Shown in pieces: positions 1 to 10,530 of a stretch of 64,000 nt of DNA (its first letter is position 1; each line of letters opens with the position of its first letter). The translations under genes were made by a program, and so were the position numbers. The stretch is from Methanolinea sp. Lineage in GTDB: Archaea; Halobacteriota; Methanomicrobia; Methanomicrobiales; Methanospirillaceae. A model generated the notes under the pieces. The model saw only the letters and a program-made list of their open reading frames with translations. It was not told the DNA's origin and did no database searches. The stretch covers positions 62,001 through 126,000 of the forward strand of contig JANIHI010000001.1 in NCBI GenBank assembly GCA_024518585.1, given 5' to 3'.

Positions 1-807
1 GCTGACTGTATTCCCCTGATCGGGTTTGGCGGAACGCACTACGCAGCCCGGCAGACCCACATCGCACTCACGACACGGGGGGCGTTTGGGCACATTGCGC
101 ATTCCCGGGAGGTGCCCTCGCTCGATGCCGGGATGGTCCGGCAGATGCGGGAGAAGTCCGGGGCCATTGCAGCCTTCATCGACCGGAAATCACTCCCGTC
201 CGGTGAACTGGCAAGGCTGCTCGAGATCCTCGCCCGGGAGGACATCCCGGTCGTCCCGGAAGAACACCTCGTCCACATGGGGAGACTTTCGTGGGATTCC
301 TACCGAAAGATCCTTTTCCTTGCCGAGGGGCTTTCTCCCGGGGGACGTGTTGTTCTCTGCGGAGACTGGCCGGACGGGACCCCCCACGTCATCGACATCT
401 TCCCCGGGCTCCTCGAAGAGGCCCTGCGGTGCAACATGGCAGAGTTCCTGAAGGGAACAGACGTCGTCCCGGTTGCCCGGGTCTCTACCCCCCGAATACC
501 GGTATTGTCCCGTTTCATAACTATACGGGAACAGAGGGACGAAGTACTGCATCATTTAATAAGCTTATGTGTAAACATCTTACGTAAAGGGGAAAGTACG
601 TTCATGGAAAAGGACTGCCTGACCATCCGGAGGAGGGTTTTTGACCCGGAAAAAGCCCGGGAACTTGGTGTTCCCCGTGGACCCTGTTTCGGCCGGCTGA
701 TGAAGGGCGAAACCGTGCTCGTGGCAGGGAGGGAGATCACCCCTGAGATGGTGACAACGGTGGCAGAGAGACGCATTCACATCCCGGGACTGGAGAAGTT
801 CATATGA
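1..807 (+). CDS. dtdA: D-aminoacyl-tRNA deacylase, archaeal GEK1/DtdA type (5' truncated by window edge)
   Basis: Frame 1 is open from base 1 ([32 protein letters not shown]...) through the 112..807 ORF; GGTHYAxR motif typical of archaeal DtdA. Confidence 0.85.
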   Translation, partial: ADCIPLIGFGGTHYAARQTHIALTTRGAFGHIAHSREVPSLDAGMVRQMREKSGAIAAFIDRKSLPSGELARLLEILAREDIPVVPEEHLVHMGRLSWDSYRKILFLAEGLSPGGRVVLCGDWPDGTPHVIDIFPGLLEEALRCNMAEFLKGTDVVPVARVSTPRIPVLSRFITIREQRDEVLHHLISLCVNILRKGESTFMEKDCLTIRRRVFDPEKARELGVPRGPCFGRLMKGETVLVAGREITPEMVTTVAERRIHIPGLEKFI

Positions 808-1895
808 GGTCGATTGTCGAGGAGGCCCTGACCAGGGCGGACCAGAATTTGCCTGGAACAACAAAGAACAACGAGGATCTTGACCAGATTCTCAAAGAAC
901 TCAGGACCGAGATCGCCGTTATCGGGTGCGGGGGGAGCGGGTCCAATACCATTACGAGGATGAAGGAGGAGGGCATCCACGGAGCCCGGTTAATTGCCAT
1001 CAATACCGACGCACAACACCTCTCCCGCACGGTTGCCGACCAGCGAATCCTCATCGGGAGACAGAGAACACGCGGCCTCGGGGCAGGGTCAATACCCCAG
1101 ATCGGGGAAGAGGCGGCACTCGAGAACGAGGAAGAGATCAAGAAGGCCGTTGCAGGCTGCGACATGGTCTTCATCACGGTCGGCCTCGGGGGAGGCACGG
1201 GGACGGGAGCTGCCCCGATCGTCGCCAAGGCAGCGAGGGATGAGGGGGCCCTCACCATCGGGGTCGTCACCCTTCCCTTCACGGCAGAGGGTGTCATCCG
1301 GATGGAGAACGCCGAGGCAGGCCTCGAAAGGCTCCGGGACGTGGCAGACACGGTCATCGTCGTCCCGAACGACCGCCTCCTAGAAGTCGTGCCCAAGTTA
1401 CCCCTGTATGCAGCGTTCAAGGTTGCCGACGAGGTCCTGATGCGAGCCGTTAAGGGGATCACGGAGCTCATCACCCTGCCCGGTCTTGTGAACCTCGACT
1501 TTGCCGACGTCCGCACCGTCATGGAACGGGGAGGCGTCGCGATGATCGGGGTGGGCGAGAGCGAGAGCGAGGAAAAAGCAGCCGACTCGGTCAAGAAGGC
1601 GATCCGTTCCCCCCTGCTCGATGTCGATATTTCCGGGGCCCATGCTGCCCTCGTCAACGTCGTCGGTGGCCCGGACATGACGATGGAGGAGGCCGAAGGT
1701 GTCCTCCAGGAAGTCTACAACCGGATATCTCCTGATGCGCGGATCATCTGGGGAGCACAGATAGACCCCAATATGCAGAACAAGATGCGTACCATGCTCG
1801 TGGTAACCGGGGTACGGTCGCCACAAATATATGGTAGGAATGAAAAAATTACCCCCAAAGTCCAGAAGCAGTTCGAGATCGACTTTTTGAAGTGA
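804..1895 (+). CDS. ftsZ: Cell division protein FtsZ
   Basis: 363 aa; GGSGSNTI, tubulin signature [17 protein letters not shown]; overlaps the upstream stop by 4 nt. Confidence 0.97.
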   Translation: MRSIVEEALTRADQNLPGTTKNNEDLDQILKELRTEIAVIGCGGSGSNTITRMKEEGIHGARLIAINTDAQHLSRTVADQRILIGRQRTRGLGAGSIPQIGEEAALENEEEIKKAVAGCDMVFITVGLGGGTGTGAAPIVAKAARDEGALTIGVVTLPFTAEGVIRMENAEAGLERLRDVADTVIVVPNDRLLEVVPKLPLYAAFKVADEVLMRAVKGITELITLPGLVNLDFADVRTVMERGGVAMIGVGESESEEKAADSVKKAIRSPLLDVDISGAHAALVNVVGGPDMTMEEAEGVLQEVYNRISPDARIIWGAQIDPNMQNKMRTMLVVTGVRSPQIYGRNEKITPKVQKQFEIDFLK

Positions 1896-1900
1896 GTACC

Positions 1901-2095
1901 ATGGAAATTGCAAAACCGGATGTGAAATTCAATATCAACGAGGAACTCTTCCGCAAGTACTGGAGAGTCATCAAGCTTGCCAGGACGCCCAAGCGGGAAG
2001 AATTCCAAAAGATTGCACTTGTGGCAGCAGCCGGTGTCCTCATCGTGGGACTGATCGGGTTTGCGATCTATGAACTGATGCTCCTCGTCATCTGA
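1901..2095 (+). CDS. secE: Protein translocase SEC61 complex gamma subunit (SecE)
   Basis: Short protein with KYWRVIKLARTPKREEF followed by one TM helix, directly upstream of Spt5 as is typical in archaea. Confidence 0.9.
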   Translation: MEIAKPDVKFNINEELFRKYWRVIKLARTPKREEFQKIALVAAAGVLIVGLIGFAIYELMLLVI

Positions 2096-2100
2096 TTGTC

Positions 2101-2574
2101 ATGGAAGAGCAGGTCAACCGTATTTTTGCCATCAAGACCACCTCGAAGCAGGAGAGGGCGGTTGCGGACAATATCAAGAAGGCAATCGAGACAGGGGCGA
2201 CCGACATCAAAATCGTTGCCATCATCGTGCCGGACGAGCTGAAAGGGTACGTGCTCGTCGAGACCCCCGAGAGCCTGCCCCGCGTCGAGCAGCTTGCAGA
2301 GAAAGTTGCCCACGCGCGCACCGTTGTGAGGGGAGAGACCACCCTTTCTGAAGTCGCCCATTTCCTCGTCCCGAAACCGGTCGTGAGCGGGATCTCCGAA
2401 GGGACCATCGTGGAACTGATAGCCGGGCCTTTCAAGGGTGAAAAAGCGGTTGTCAAGAGGATCGACACCGGGAAGGAAGAGATAACGGTCGAGCTCTACG
2501 AGAGCGTGTTACCGATCCCCATCACGGTCCGTGGGGATAATGTCAGGGTCGTGGACAGGGGAGAGGGCAGGTGA
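2101..2574 (+). CDS. spt5: Transcription elongation factor Spt5 (NusG-like)
   Basis: NGN domain (IFAIKTTSKQERAVADNI) and KOW motif (GTIVELIAGPFKGEKAVVKRID). Confidence 0.95.
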   Translation: MEEQVNRIFAIKTTSKQERAVADNIKKAIETGATDIKIVAIIVPDELKGYVLVETPESLPRVEQLAEKVAHARTVVRGETTLSEVAHFLVPKPVVSGISEGTIVELIAGPFKGEKAVVKRIDTGKEEITVELYESVLPIPITVRGDNVRVVDRGEGR

Positions 2575-2677
2575 GCGTTCCGGAGGGGCCGGGACCCCTG
2601 GTATACCTTTAAGTCTGTCAAAGTAAACCTTTTTTACCCACGCTCGGTCCCCGAGGGGACGGCATGGTGATACACAC

Positions 2678-3154
2678 ATGGCAGAAGTGGTCGAGGTATT
2701 AGTACCTGGAGGCAAGGCAACGGCAGGTCCACCCCTGGGTCCAGCCCTGGGGCCACTCGGCATTAACGTGAAGGCTGTTGTCGACCAGATCAACCAGAAG
2801 ACTGCGAGCTTTAACGGCATGCAGGTCCCGGTCAGGGTCGAGGTCGATGACAAGAAGAACTTCACGATCAGCGTGGGGGTCCCCCCCACCACCGCCCTCA
2901 TAAAAAAGGAGGTCAATGTCGAGAAGGGATCTCCGGAACCCAACGTCAAGGTCGTTGGGGACCTGCCCATCGAGGCCGCTGTCAGGATTGCCCGCATGAA
3001 GGAAGGGGACATGCTCTCCTATGACCTCAAATCCAGGGTCAAGGAAGTCATTGGAACCTGCGTGAGTATGGGCATCACCGTCGATGGAAAAAGGGCAAAA
3101 GAAGCCCAGAAGGCCGTTGACGCTGGCACCTACGACAAGCTCCTCGTAGAATAG
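2678..3154 (+). CDS. rpl11: 50S ribosomal protein L11
   Basis: [33 protein letters not shown]; conserved operon position. Confidence 0.97.
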   Translation: MAEVVEVLVPGGKATAGPPLGPALGPLGINVKAVVDQINQKTASFNGMQVPVRVEVDDKKNFTISVGVPPTTALIKKEVNVEKGSPEPNVKVVGDLPIEAAVRIARMKEGDMLSYDLKSRVKEVIGTCVSMGITVDGKRAKEAQKAVDAGTYDKLLVE

Positions 3155-3206
3155 ACAGGAGAAACCATAGGAGATCAGGTATGGTCGCGCACTATGGAGG
3201 AAACAG

Positions 3207-3851
3207 ATGGTTGATAGGGCAAAAATTGTAGAGGCTGTCAAGGCAGCCATGGAAAAAGCGCCTTCACGCAAGTTCTCTGAAAGCGTGGATATAACCGTCA
3301 ATCTCAAGAATATTGACATGGCGCAGCCCAAAAATCGTATTGATGAGACGATACTCCTCCCCCATGGTACGGGAAAGAAGGTAGGCATCGCTGTCCTCGG
3401 GAAGGGTGACATCACGACCCAGGCCCGGGAAGCTGGCGCAGACCTTGTCATCGGACCGGAAGAGATCGAACGTCTGGGAGGGGCACCCCGGGAGGCCCGG
3501 GCCCTCGCAAGTTCTTACCGTTTCTTCCTGGCCGAGACGAGTGTCATGCCGCAGGTAGGACGTTTTCTCGGTCCGCGTCTCGGGCCGAGGGGGCGGATGC
3601 CCACACCCGTTCCCGCCGGGACAGACATCAGGCCAATGATTGAACGTCTCCGCAATTCGGTGAAGATTCGGACGAAGGACAAGAAGACCTTCCACGTCAA
3701 GGTGGGGTCCACGGCGATGACGCCCGAGCAGATCGCAGAAAACATCGATACTGTCCTGCGTCGGGTGGAATCGGTCCTTGAACAGGGGCCGATGAACATC
3801 AGGTCAGTGTACGTCAAGACGACCATGGGCCCGCCCCAGAGGGTGGTATAG
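3207..3851 (+). CDS. rpl1: 50S ribosomal protein L1
   Basis: LGPRLGPRGRMPTPVPAG...; between L11 and L10. Confidence 0.97.
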   Translation: MVDRAKIVEAVKAAMEKAPSRKFSESVDITVNLKNIDMAQPKNRIDETILLPHGTGKKVGIAVLGKGDITTQAREAGADLVIGPEEIERLGGAPREARALASSYRFFLAETSVMPQVGRFLGPRLGPRGRMPTPVPAGTDIRPMIERLRNSVKIRTKDKKTFHVKVGSTAMTPEQIAENIDTVLRRVESVLEQGPMNIRSVYVKTTMGPPQRVV

Positions 3852-4706
3852 ATGGCACTGTACACCCATCACCTGCCCCCCTGGAAGAGGAAGGAGGTCG
3901 AGGAGATCAAGGCCGATGCAGGGAAGTACACGCTCGTCGGCCTGGTGGACATGTATGGCATTCCCGCGAGCCAGCTCCAGCAGATCCGCCGGAACCTCAA
4001 GTCCACCGCGAAGATCAAGATGACCCGCAACACCCTCATCCGTTGCGCATTCGACGAGCTGGGTGGGCAGGTCACACAATTGAAAGATCACCTCTCCGGG
4101 CATTCGGCCCTCATCTTCACGAATGAAAACCCCTTCCGGCTCTACAAGACCCTCGAGAAGACCAAGACGAAGATGGCTGCAAAACCGGGCGAAATTGCCC
4201 CGTCAGACATCGTTGTCGAGAAAGGGCCGACGAGTTTCAAGCCAGGCCCGATCGTGGGAGAGCTGCAGCAGGCCGGGATACCTGCAGCGATCGAAGCGGG
4301 AAAGGTCAAGATCCGGGAGACGAGGACTGTTGTCAGGAAAGGCGAAGTCATCAGTCCCAAGCTCGCCGATGTCCTTGCAAAACTGGACATCAAGCCCATG
4401 GACGTGGGCCTGGCACTCCAGGCCGCACTGTTCGAGGGTTCTGTCTACGAGCCGTCGGTTCTTGCCATCGATGAAGACCTGATCTATAGCCAGATCCAGC
4501 TTGCTGCCCAGCAGGCATTCAACCTCTCGGTCAATGCTGTCATCCTGACGAAGGACTCCGCGGTCCCAATCGTGGAGAAGGCAGCCCGTGAGGCCCGGTC
4601 CCTGGCGATAGAGGCCGGCATCTATTCAAAGGATGTCATTGATGCGATAATTGGTAAAGCCTACCGAGAAAGTGCTGCTCTCCGGGGCGTCATCGGGGAG
4701 CATTGA
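3852..4706 (+). CDS. rpl10: 50S ribosomal protein L10 (P0 stalk)
   Basis: [30 protein letters not shown]; operon context. Confidence 0.96.
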   Translation: MALYTHHLPPWKRKEVEEIKADAGKYTLVGLVDMYGIPASQLQQIRRNLKSTAKIKMTRNTLIRCAFDELGGQVTQLKDHLSGHSALIFTNENPFRLYKTLEKTKTKMAAKPGEIAPSDIVVEKGPTSFKPGPIVGELQQAGIPAAIEAGKVKIRETRTVVRKGEVISPKLADVLAKLDIKPMDVGLALQAALFEGSVYEPSVLAIDEDLIYSQIQLAAQQAFNLSVNAVILTKDSAVPIVEKAAREARSLAIEAGIYSKDVIDAIIGKAYRESAALRGVIGEH

Positions 4707-5053
4707 TGAAAAATTACAAAGAGGTTAGTGAGATGGAGTATATCTACGCAGCCCTTCTCCTGCACAAGGCAGGAAAGGCCATAAAGGAAGAGAGTGTGAA
4801 GGCAGTCCTGAGTGCTGCCGGTATCGCCGTTGACGAAGCCAGGGTCAAGGCCATGGTGGCCGCCCTCGAGGGGATCAACATCGAAGAGGCAATTGCAAAG
4901 GCGGCTGCCGCCCCGGTAGTCGCTGCTGCCCCGGCTCCCGCTGCAGGGACCGCTGCTCCTGCGGCCGCAGCCGAGGCTGCCGCTCCCAGCAAGGAAGAGA
5001 AGAAAGAAGAGGAAGAGAGTGGCATGGCAGGGCTGGGAGCCCTGTTCGGCTGA
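4703..5053 (+). CDS. rpl12: 50S ribosomal protein P1/L12
   Basis: [17 protein letters not shown]..., Ala/Pro hinge and acidic ...[19 protein letters not shown] tail. Start may be the internal Met at 4733. Confidence 0.95.
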   Translation: MMKNYKEVSEMEYIYAALLLHKAGKAIKEESVKAVLSAAGIAVDEARVKAMVAALEGINIEEAIAKAAAAPVVAAAPAPAAGTAAPAAAAEAAAPSKEEKKEEEESGMAGLGALFG

Positions 5054-5136
5054 ACTTTTTCCTCTTTTTCAAAAATTACCACGTGATTATCTCCCGGGCC
5101 TCGCGCATTCCTGGATATCCGGGACCCAATTTCGAC

Positions 5137-5200
5137 GGAACCGCCCATGACCACCGGTAGGTCGATCAGGTTAGTCGACCATCATGGAGTGATTTTCTCC
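5137..5200 (+). repeat. Interspersed hairpin repeat R2, copy 1 (divergent)
   Basis: GGAACCGCCCATGACCACCGGTAGGTCGATC...ATCATGGAGTGATTTTC resembles copies at 29251, 33195 and 40484; lies between rpl12 and an antiporter gene. Confidence 0.6.
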
Positions 5201-5332
5201 CGGAAAAACGTATCTTCCATGGGGATTCTTTCCTGCCCCGGTACCGGGCCCGGATTGCCGATTTTGCCGGGGGCACGCGTTGCGGTACATATCCCATTGC
5301 CTTATATCTGATTTCCTTCAACTATCCTTCTC

Positions 5333-6508
5333 ATGGAACCGCTGGTCTCCCTCGTCCTCCTCCTCGTGACTGCAAAACTGCTGGGAGAATTCGTCGAGCG
5401 GGCAGGCTTTTCATCACTGGTCGGTGAAATTGCTGCGGGAGGCCTCCTTGGTCCTGCCCTGCTCGGCATTGTGACGATGGACGACACGATCAGCACGTTT
5501 GCAGATATCGGCCTGATCGTGCTCCTTTTTACGAGCGGACTCCAGCTTAACATGCAGTCGTTCCGGCGGTCCGCCAGCACCGGGCTTTCCGTTGCCCTCT
5601 GGGGTGTCATTGTCCCCCTCCTTGCGGGAACTGCCACCGGTCTCCTTGCCGGGCTGGGGCATGTTGAATCCCTCGTCATCGGGATAACACTCTCGATCAC
5701 CTCGATCGGGGTCTCGTTGCGATCTCTCATCGACCTCCGCCAATTGAAATCCGATATCGGCCTTGCAATCGTCAGTGCCGCTGTCATCGATGATGTCATC
5801 GGCATCGTCCTGCTCGGGTCCCTCTCTGCCCTGGCGCTGGGAGGAGGCCAGGTCGCCGGCCTTGCAATCGCCCTGCTCCTGGCCGCCCTCTTCATCGGAC
5901 TCCTGCTCACGGTCGGCCGGAGAGCAATCGTCTGGGCATTTAACCTCTCGCGGGAGGCCCATACCCACGAGATGTCCTATTCGGTTGCCCTTGTCCTGGG
6001 ACTCCTGACTGCCGTCCTGTCAAACGTGGCAGGTCTCCACTATGCCATCGGTGCGTTCCTTGCCGGGCTTATCCTCGGGGACACCGTGCGGAGTGACCGG
6101 ACGCTCTATGACAGCCTCTTTGACCTTGCATTCGGCTTCTTTGTTACCATCTTCTTTGCATCGATCGGGCTCCTCTTCCCTTCTGACATCTCCCGTCTTT
6201 CCGTTACCCTGTTTATCGTCCTCTTTTTCCTTGCCATGATAACGAAGACAGCGGGTGGCCTGGCCGGGGCCCTTCCGGCCCTGAAAAATTATAAAAAATC
6301 CCTGCTCGTCGGGATCGGACTCTGCCCGAGGGGGGAGGTGGCCCTCGTGGTCGTGAAGGTGTCCCTGACCGCAGGGCTCCTGTCTGCCGCACTCTTTTCC
6401 ACCCTGACACTCGTGATTATCGCGACCGTCCTCGTGACACCCTTCATCCTGACGTGGGGATTCTCTGCCATGAGCCCCGGTCAGGAACCCCCTCCCCAAC
6501 CGAGGTAG
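5333..6508 (+). CDS. Cation:proton antiporter (CPA2/KefB-type Na+/H+ exchanger)
   Basis: 391 aa, about 11-12 TM segments, GEIAAGGLLGPALLG and IGAFLAGLILG motifs. Confidence 0.9.
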   Translation: MEPLVSLVLLLVTAKLLGEFVERAGFSSLVGEIAAGGLLGPALLGIVTMDDTISTFADIGLIVLLFTSGLQLNMQSFRRSASTGLSVALWGVIVPLLAGTATGLLAGLGHVESLVIGITLSITSIGVSLRSLIDLRQLKSDIGLAIVSAAVIDDVIGIVLLGSLSALALGGGQVAGLAIALLLAALFIGLLLTVGRRAIVWAFNLSREAHTHEMSYSVALVLGLLTAVLSNVAGLHYAIGAFLAGLILGDTVRSDRTLYDSLFDLAFGFFVTIFFASIGLLFPSDISRLSVTLFIVLFFLAMITKTAGGLAGALPALKNYKKSLLVGIGLCPRGEVALVVVKVSLTAGLLSAALFSTLTLVIIATVLVTPFILTWGFSAMSPGQEPPPQPR

Positions 6509-6978
6509 GAGAGGATCGAGCAGATATCCACAATACCGACCAGGACACCGTCCGGGTCCACAACGACGAGGTCGGGATGGTGGTGCTTCTCCATCATGGC
6601 CAGGGCCTCCGAGAGGGTGACGTCCTGCCGGACGGCGATATGCCCTCGCGACATGACGTCTTCGGCGCACAGGTCGTTTGGCGAGAGAAGGGTCCCGAGG
6701 TGGTGTGATCTCTTCCGGCTTTGCACCCCCATTCCCGGACCGATGTGTGTCAGGATGTCAAACGGCGTGATCACGCCGAGGTAGTGTCCGTCGCTGTCTG
6801 TCACGTAGAGGTCCCTGCACCGGTCCGAAACGATTGCTTCGATGCAGAGGGAAAGGGGCGTCCGGGGGGTAACCGTGGCTGAAGTCGGGCGTACCAGGTC
6901 GGAGAGCGGTGTTGCCGCCGGCGACTTCCCTGCAGGAAAAACCGCCTCACCCTGTGACGTGCCTTTGTGGTCCTTCAT
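6481..6978 (-). CDS. CBS-domain pair protein
   Basis: Start at Met MKDHKGTS; two CBS repeats (DLYVTDSDGHYLGVITPFDILTHI; PDLVVVDPDGVLVGIVDICSIL). Confidence 0.85.
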   Translation of the reverse strand: MKDHKGTSQGEAVFPAGKSPAATPLSDLVRPTSATVTPRTPLSLCIEAIVSDRCRDLYVTDSDGHYLGVITPFDILTHIGPGMGVQSRKRSHHLGTLLSPNDLCAEDVMSRGHIAVRQDVTLSEALAMMEKHHHPDLVVVDPDGVLVGIVDICSILSYLGWGGGS

Positions 6979-7082
6979 GGTCCTGCGCACCCCTCCAAAA
7001 AATGCTCCGTGGTACGTGAGGGGATATGTGTCTAGGGGTGAATAAAGGGTGTGGACGCCTTCTGCCCAGGACCGGTGAAATC

Positions 7083-7613
7083 TCACTCCCGGCTGCCGAT
7101 CTGTTCCCTGCACCGGGGGCAAAACCACCTCTTCTGGCGGGTGAGGTCATCGAGGGTGAGCGGGTTGTACATGATGCACGCGGGATCCCTGCAGTGCGGG
7201 AGGGAGAGGAGGTGCCCTATCTCGTGGACCGCTGTCTTGACGAGCCTGTCCAGGAGTTCATGGTCATCCGGGGGAAGACCATAGTGCTCGTTTTCGAGGC
7301 GGGTCGTCGAGACGACGGCAGTCCCCGACTGAAAACGGGCAAGGCCGAAGAGATACTCGTCCCCCTCCCGGAAGATGTCGACAGAGACCACGAGGAGGAC
7401 GGGGACCGAAAGACCTGCCCTCTTCTTGAAGAGCTCCAGGGAATCGAGGAGTGTCGACGCGTCGGTCTGGTCCCGGGAATGCCGAAACCCCGTCAGGACG
7501 AGGGGATTTTCACAGACCCTCGGTTTTGCTGGCAGGAGAGAGGCAATTTCCCTGCAAAATGAGGCCTGCATGCCAGCCGGGGCACCGGCATCCCAAAAAA
7601 TAAGGAGTTCCAT
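7083..7613 (-). CDS. amzA: Archaemetzincin (AmzA-like zinc metalloprotease)
   Basis: HEIGHLLSLPHCRDPACIMYN and C-terminal CPRCREQ give the archaemetzincin zinc motif plus Cys cluster. Confidence 0.93.
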   Translation of the reverse strand: MELLIFWDAGAPAGMQASFCREIASLLPAKPRVCENPLVLTGFRHSRDQTDASTLLDSLELFKKRAGLSVPVLLVVSVDIFREGDEYLFGLARFQSGTAVVSTTRLENEHYGLPPDDHELLDRLVKTAVHEIGHLLSLPHCRDPACIMYNPLTLDDLTRQKRWFCPRCREQIGSRE

Positions 7614-7631
7614 TGCTCATATTACCAGGAA

Positions 7632-8054
7632 ATGGAGGGGCTTAAACATATTGAAAGGCTGATTGCGTCATATATCGCCAGGAATTACCAAAACGTGGCA
7701 GAAGTGGGAGTCGGGAACAACCCTCTTGTTGCAGAAATGCTCGCGGAGAGGGGCCTTTCGGTCTTCTGCACGGATATACGGTATCCCGCCGCCGACTGCA
7801 GGGTTCGCTTCGTTATCGATGATATCTACTCGCCCTGCCACTTGCTCTACGGGGGACTGGATCTCATCTACGCAATACGGCCCACCGAGGAGATGATCGG
7901 CCCCCTCATCCGGCTGGCCCGGACTGTCAACTGCGACCTCCTCGTGTACCACCTCGGCTTTGAGGGATGTGGAATGCAGGGGGAGATCATTGACTGCGGT
8001 GTCGTGCTCCGGCTGTACAACAGGCGTCAGAACCCGTCAAAAAGGGTCTTCTGA
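7632..8054 (+). CDS. UPF0146 family protein
   Basis: EVGVGNNPLVAEMLAERGLSVFCTDIR...DLIYAIRPTEEM; small methyltransferase-like fold of archaea. Confidence 0.8.
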   Translation: MEGLKHIERLIASYIARNYQNVAEVGVGNNPLVAEMLAERGLSVFCTDIRYPAADCRVRFVIDDIYSPCHLLYGGLDLIYAIRPTEEMIGPLIRLARTVNCDLLVYHLGFEGCGMQGEIIDCGVVLRLYNRRQNPSKRVF

Positions 8055-9439
8055 TTACGAACGCCCGGCTTCTCCCCTGCGGCACCCTGCCCCTCCGAAT
8101 CCGGGAGAGCGGGTTTTTCCCCGGGGGGGGGAGATGCCACGTCCTCCTTTTCCCTCTTCCGGCGTTTGCCTTCCTGCTCCCTCCTCTCCTTCTCCCTTTT
8201 CGTCTCCTTCTCCTTCTCCTCCGCGGCAATGACCTTCATGACCGCTGCGGACTTCTCCCTGTCATGGATAGCGAAGGCCAGTTCATCGGTATCGAGGTTA
8301 AAAATCCGTGCATACGTGAGGGGATCCCGTTCCATGATCAGGGTGAGAGGTTCGAGGTACACTCCAAGGAGCGTGTGTTCCGGCATGTGCAGGCAGGAGG
8401 CAACTTTCCGCAGGAAGGAACCCCTGACTGCCTTCTGCTTCTGGTAGGAAGATATCCGTCTCCACCGGTCCGGCGGCATGATGCGGGCATGGAGACCTTT
8501 CCCGGCGGTGACCCCTGCAACACCCAGGACCATGATCGCGGTCGCATAGCGCCACAGGGTGTAGTATTGCAACCGGTACGTATCACCAATGTAGGTATCG
8601 GCCCGGGAGAGGGAGGAATAGGCGCGATCGAGATCTTCGATCTCTGCAAGGCCTGTCAGGTTTGCCTCGATCCACTGGATGATGGTGTCGGGAGATTCGT
8701 CTGCATCGTAAAATGTCCGGAGGATTGCCTCGGGTGAAGACCTCCCGTACAATGCGCCCACGACATCAAAGAGGGATGACCTCTCGTCCTTTGCAGAGGG
8801 GATGATCTCCTCGTCAAGCCGGTCCCGGCCTGCTGCAGCGGCTTCGAGCATGTGGATTGCAGAGCGAAGGTCACCGTTGGCAGATTCCGCAATTTTCCGG
8901 AGCGCATTTTCGGTGCAGGAAATCTTTTCAGCGCTGCAGATGTACCGGAGGCGGGGGATGATGGACCTTGCCTGGATCGCCCTGAACTGGAGAGCCTCGC
9001 ACCTGTTCCGGATCTCCCCGGGAATGCCATAGAGATCGTTCGCAATGAGGACGACGGGCTGGCGTGCAACCTTGAGAAGCTCGATGATTGCCCGCGCTCC
9101 CCCCCTGTCTGCCGTTCCGTGGAGGTTATCGGCCTCATCGATGATGATCAGCCTCTTTCCCCCCGAGAGGCTTGCCGTCGTGCTGCCGCTCCCCGCGACC
9201 CGCTCGATGACGGCACGGGTGCGCTGATCGCTTGCGTTCAGTTCGATGGCTTCCCAGTGCATGTCATTCGCAAGGGCATGGGCACTCGTCGTCTTCCCTG
9301 TCCCGGGCTTCCCGTAGAGGAGTAGAGGTTTTTTCTGGGGGGTCCATGTCCGTGCCCAGTCCAGCATCTGGTGGAGGACGGTCGTGTTCCCGACGACCTC
9401 GTCGAGGTGAGCAGGCCGGTATTTTTCCGCCCAGTCCAT
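8027..9439 (-). CDS. rfcL: Replication factor C large subunit
   Basis: MDWAEKYRPAHLDEVVGN, Walker A GKPGTGKTT, Walker B IIIDEADN, charged Lys/Glu tail ending in the PIP-like QKTLFDGF. Confidence 0.97.
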   Translation of the reverse strand: MDWAEKYRPAHLDEVVGNTTVLHQMLDWARTWTPQKKPLLLYGKPGTGKTTSAHALANDMHWEAIELNASDQRTRAVIERVAGSGSTTASLSGGKRLIIIDEADNLHGTADRGGARAIIELLKVARQPVVLIANDLYGIPGEIRNRCEALQFRAIQARSIIPRLRYICSAEKISCTENALRKIAESANGDLRSAIHMLEAAAAGRDRLDEEIIPSAKDERSSLFDVVGALYGRSSPEAILRTFYDADESPDTIIQWIEANLTGLAEIEDLDRAYSSLSRADTYIGDTYRLQYYTLWRYATAIMVLGVAGVTAGKGLHARIMPPDRWRRISSYQKQKAVRGSFLRKVASCLHMPEHTLLGVYLEPLTLIMERDPLTYARIFNLDTDELAFAIHDREKSAAVMKVIAAEEKEKETKREKERREQEGKRRKREKEDVASPPPGEKPALPDSEGQGAAGEKPGVRNQKTLFDGF

Positions 9440-9489
9440 GCCCAGAGGTTCGACCCGTCATCAAATAAATTATCACTGATGATGCTCCA

Positions 9490-10530
9490 ATGAGTATTTA
9501 CAACCGATTTGTTGGTTCTATGGTGTTGAACGGAGTGTCCACGGCAGAGATCGCCATTGCCGTCCAGGAATATGAAGGTGTTCGCCGGAAGCACGCTATC
9601 GGGGAGATGGTCAGGGCAGTCCGGATAGATTCTCCCGGTGTGCTTGCATCGTTTGGGGAGGATGCGGCGGTCATCGACCACGGCGACGAGGTCCTGCTCC
9701 TCGCTGCTGACGGCATATGGAGCCGCCTGATGGAGGCAGACCCCTACTGGGCCGGCTACTGTGCTGTCCTTGTCAACATTCATGACATTGCAGCGATGGG
9801 GGGACGCCCCCTGGCCATGGTAGACGTCTTTTCCATCTCGGACCCGGCCATCCAGGACAAGGTGATTGCCGGCATGCATGACGCATCGCTCCAGTTCGGG
9901 GTGCCCATCGTGGGCGGGCACCTCCATCCCGACACTCCTTACAGTGTTATCGATGTCGCGATCCTCGGCGTTGCCCGGAAAGACTCTGTCATCTACTCCC
10001 ATACTGCCCGGGAGGGTGATGCAATCGTTGTTGCTGTCGACCTCGAAGGGCGTGTCCACCCGTCCTGCAGCCTCAACTGGGACTCTGTCACGATGAAGGA
10101 TGCTGTGCACGTGAGGGCCCAGGTCAGCGTGATGCAGGGACTCGGGACAGACCGCCTCGTCTCTGCTGGAAAGGACATCAGTAACCCGGGCGTCATCGGG
10201 ACCCTTGGAATGCTCCTTGAGGTCAGCGGGAAAGGGGGGGTGGTCTCGCTTGAAAAACTACCGGTTCCCGACCTTGCAAAGCACAACATGACATTCGAAC
10301 AGTGGGTCAGGGTCTACCCTGGAATGGGTTTTGTCCTCACCGTCCCGCCCGGGAATGTCCCCGAGGTCTGCAAACGGTTCGGGGCCGTCGGGTTGACGGC
10401 ACGGCCCGTCGGAGAGGTAACAGCCGGAAATACCCTCTATCTCTCGCTCGATGAGCAGAAGACCCCCGTCTTTACCCTGGACAGGGAAGGGATCATGCGT
10501 CTCTTCTCTGGTAGCATGCCATGCCGGTGA
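9490..10530 (+). CDS. Methanogenesis marker protein 2 (AIR synthase-related)
   Basis: 346 aa AIR-synthase fold: FGEDAAVIDHGDEVLLLAADGIW, NIHDIAAMGGRPLAMVDV; adjacent to marker 4. Confidence 0.88.
   Translation: MSIYNRFVGSMVLNGVSTAEIAIAVQEYEGVRRKHAIGEMVRAVRIDSPGVLASFGEDAAVIDHGDEVLLLAADGIWSRLMEADPYWAGYCAVLVNIHDIAAMGGRPLAMVDVFSISDPAIQDKVIAGMHDASLQFGVPIVGGHLHPDTPYSVIDVAILGVARKDSVIYSHTAREGDAIVVAVDLEGRVHPSCSLNWDSVTMKDAVHVRAQVSVMQGLGTDRLVSAGKDISNPGVIGTLGMLLEVSGKGGVVSLEKLPVPDLAKHNMTFEQWVRVYPGMGFVLTVPPGNVPEVCKRFGAVGLTARPVGEVTAGNTLYLSLDEQKTPVFTLDREGIMRLFSGSMPCR

Noticed and set aside
4900-5040. Ala/Pro then Lys/Glu low-complexity stretch
   Set aside because: Normal hinge and acidic tail of ribosomal P1/L12.
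8100-8250. Low-complexity purine/pyrimidine-biased tract (CTTCTCC repeats)
   Set aside because: Encodes the Lys/Glu-rich C-terminal tail of RfcL; not an independent repeat element.
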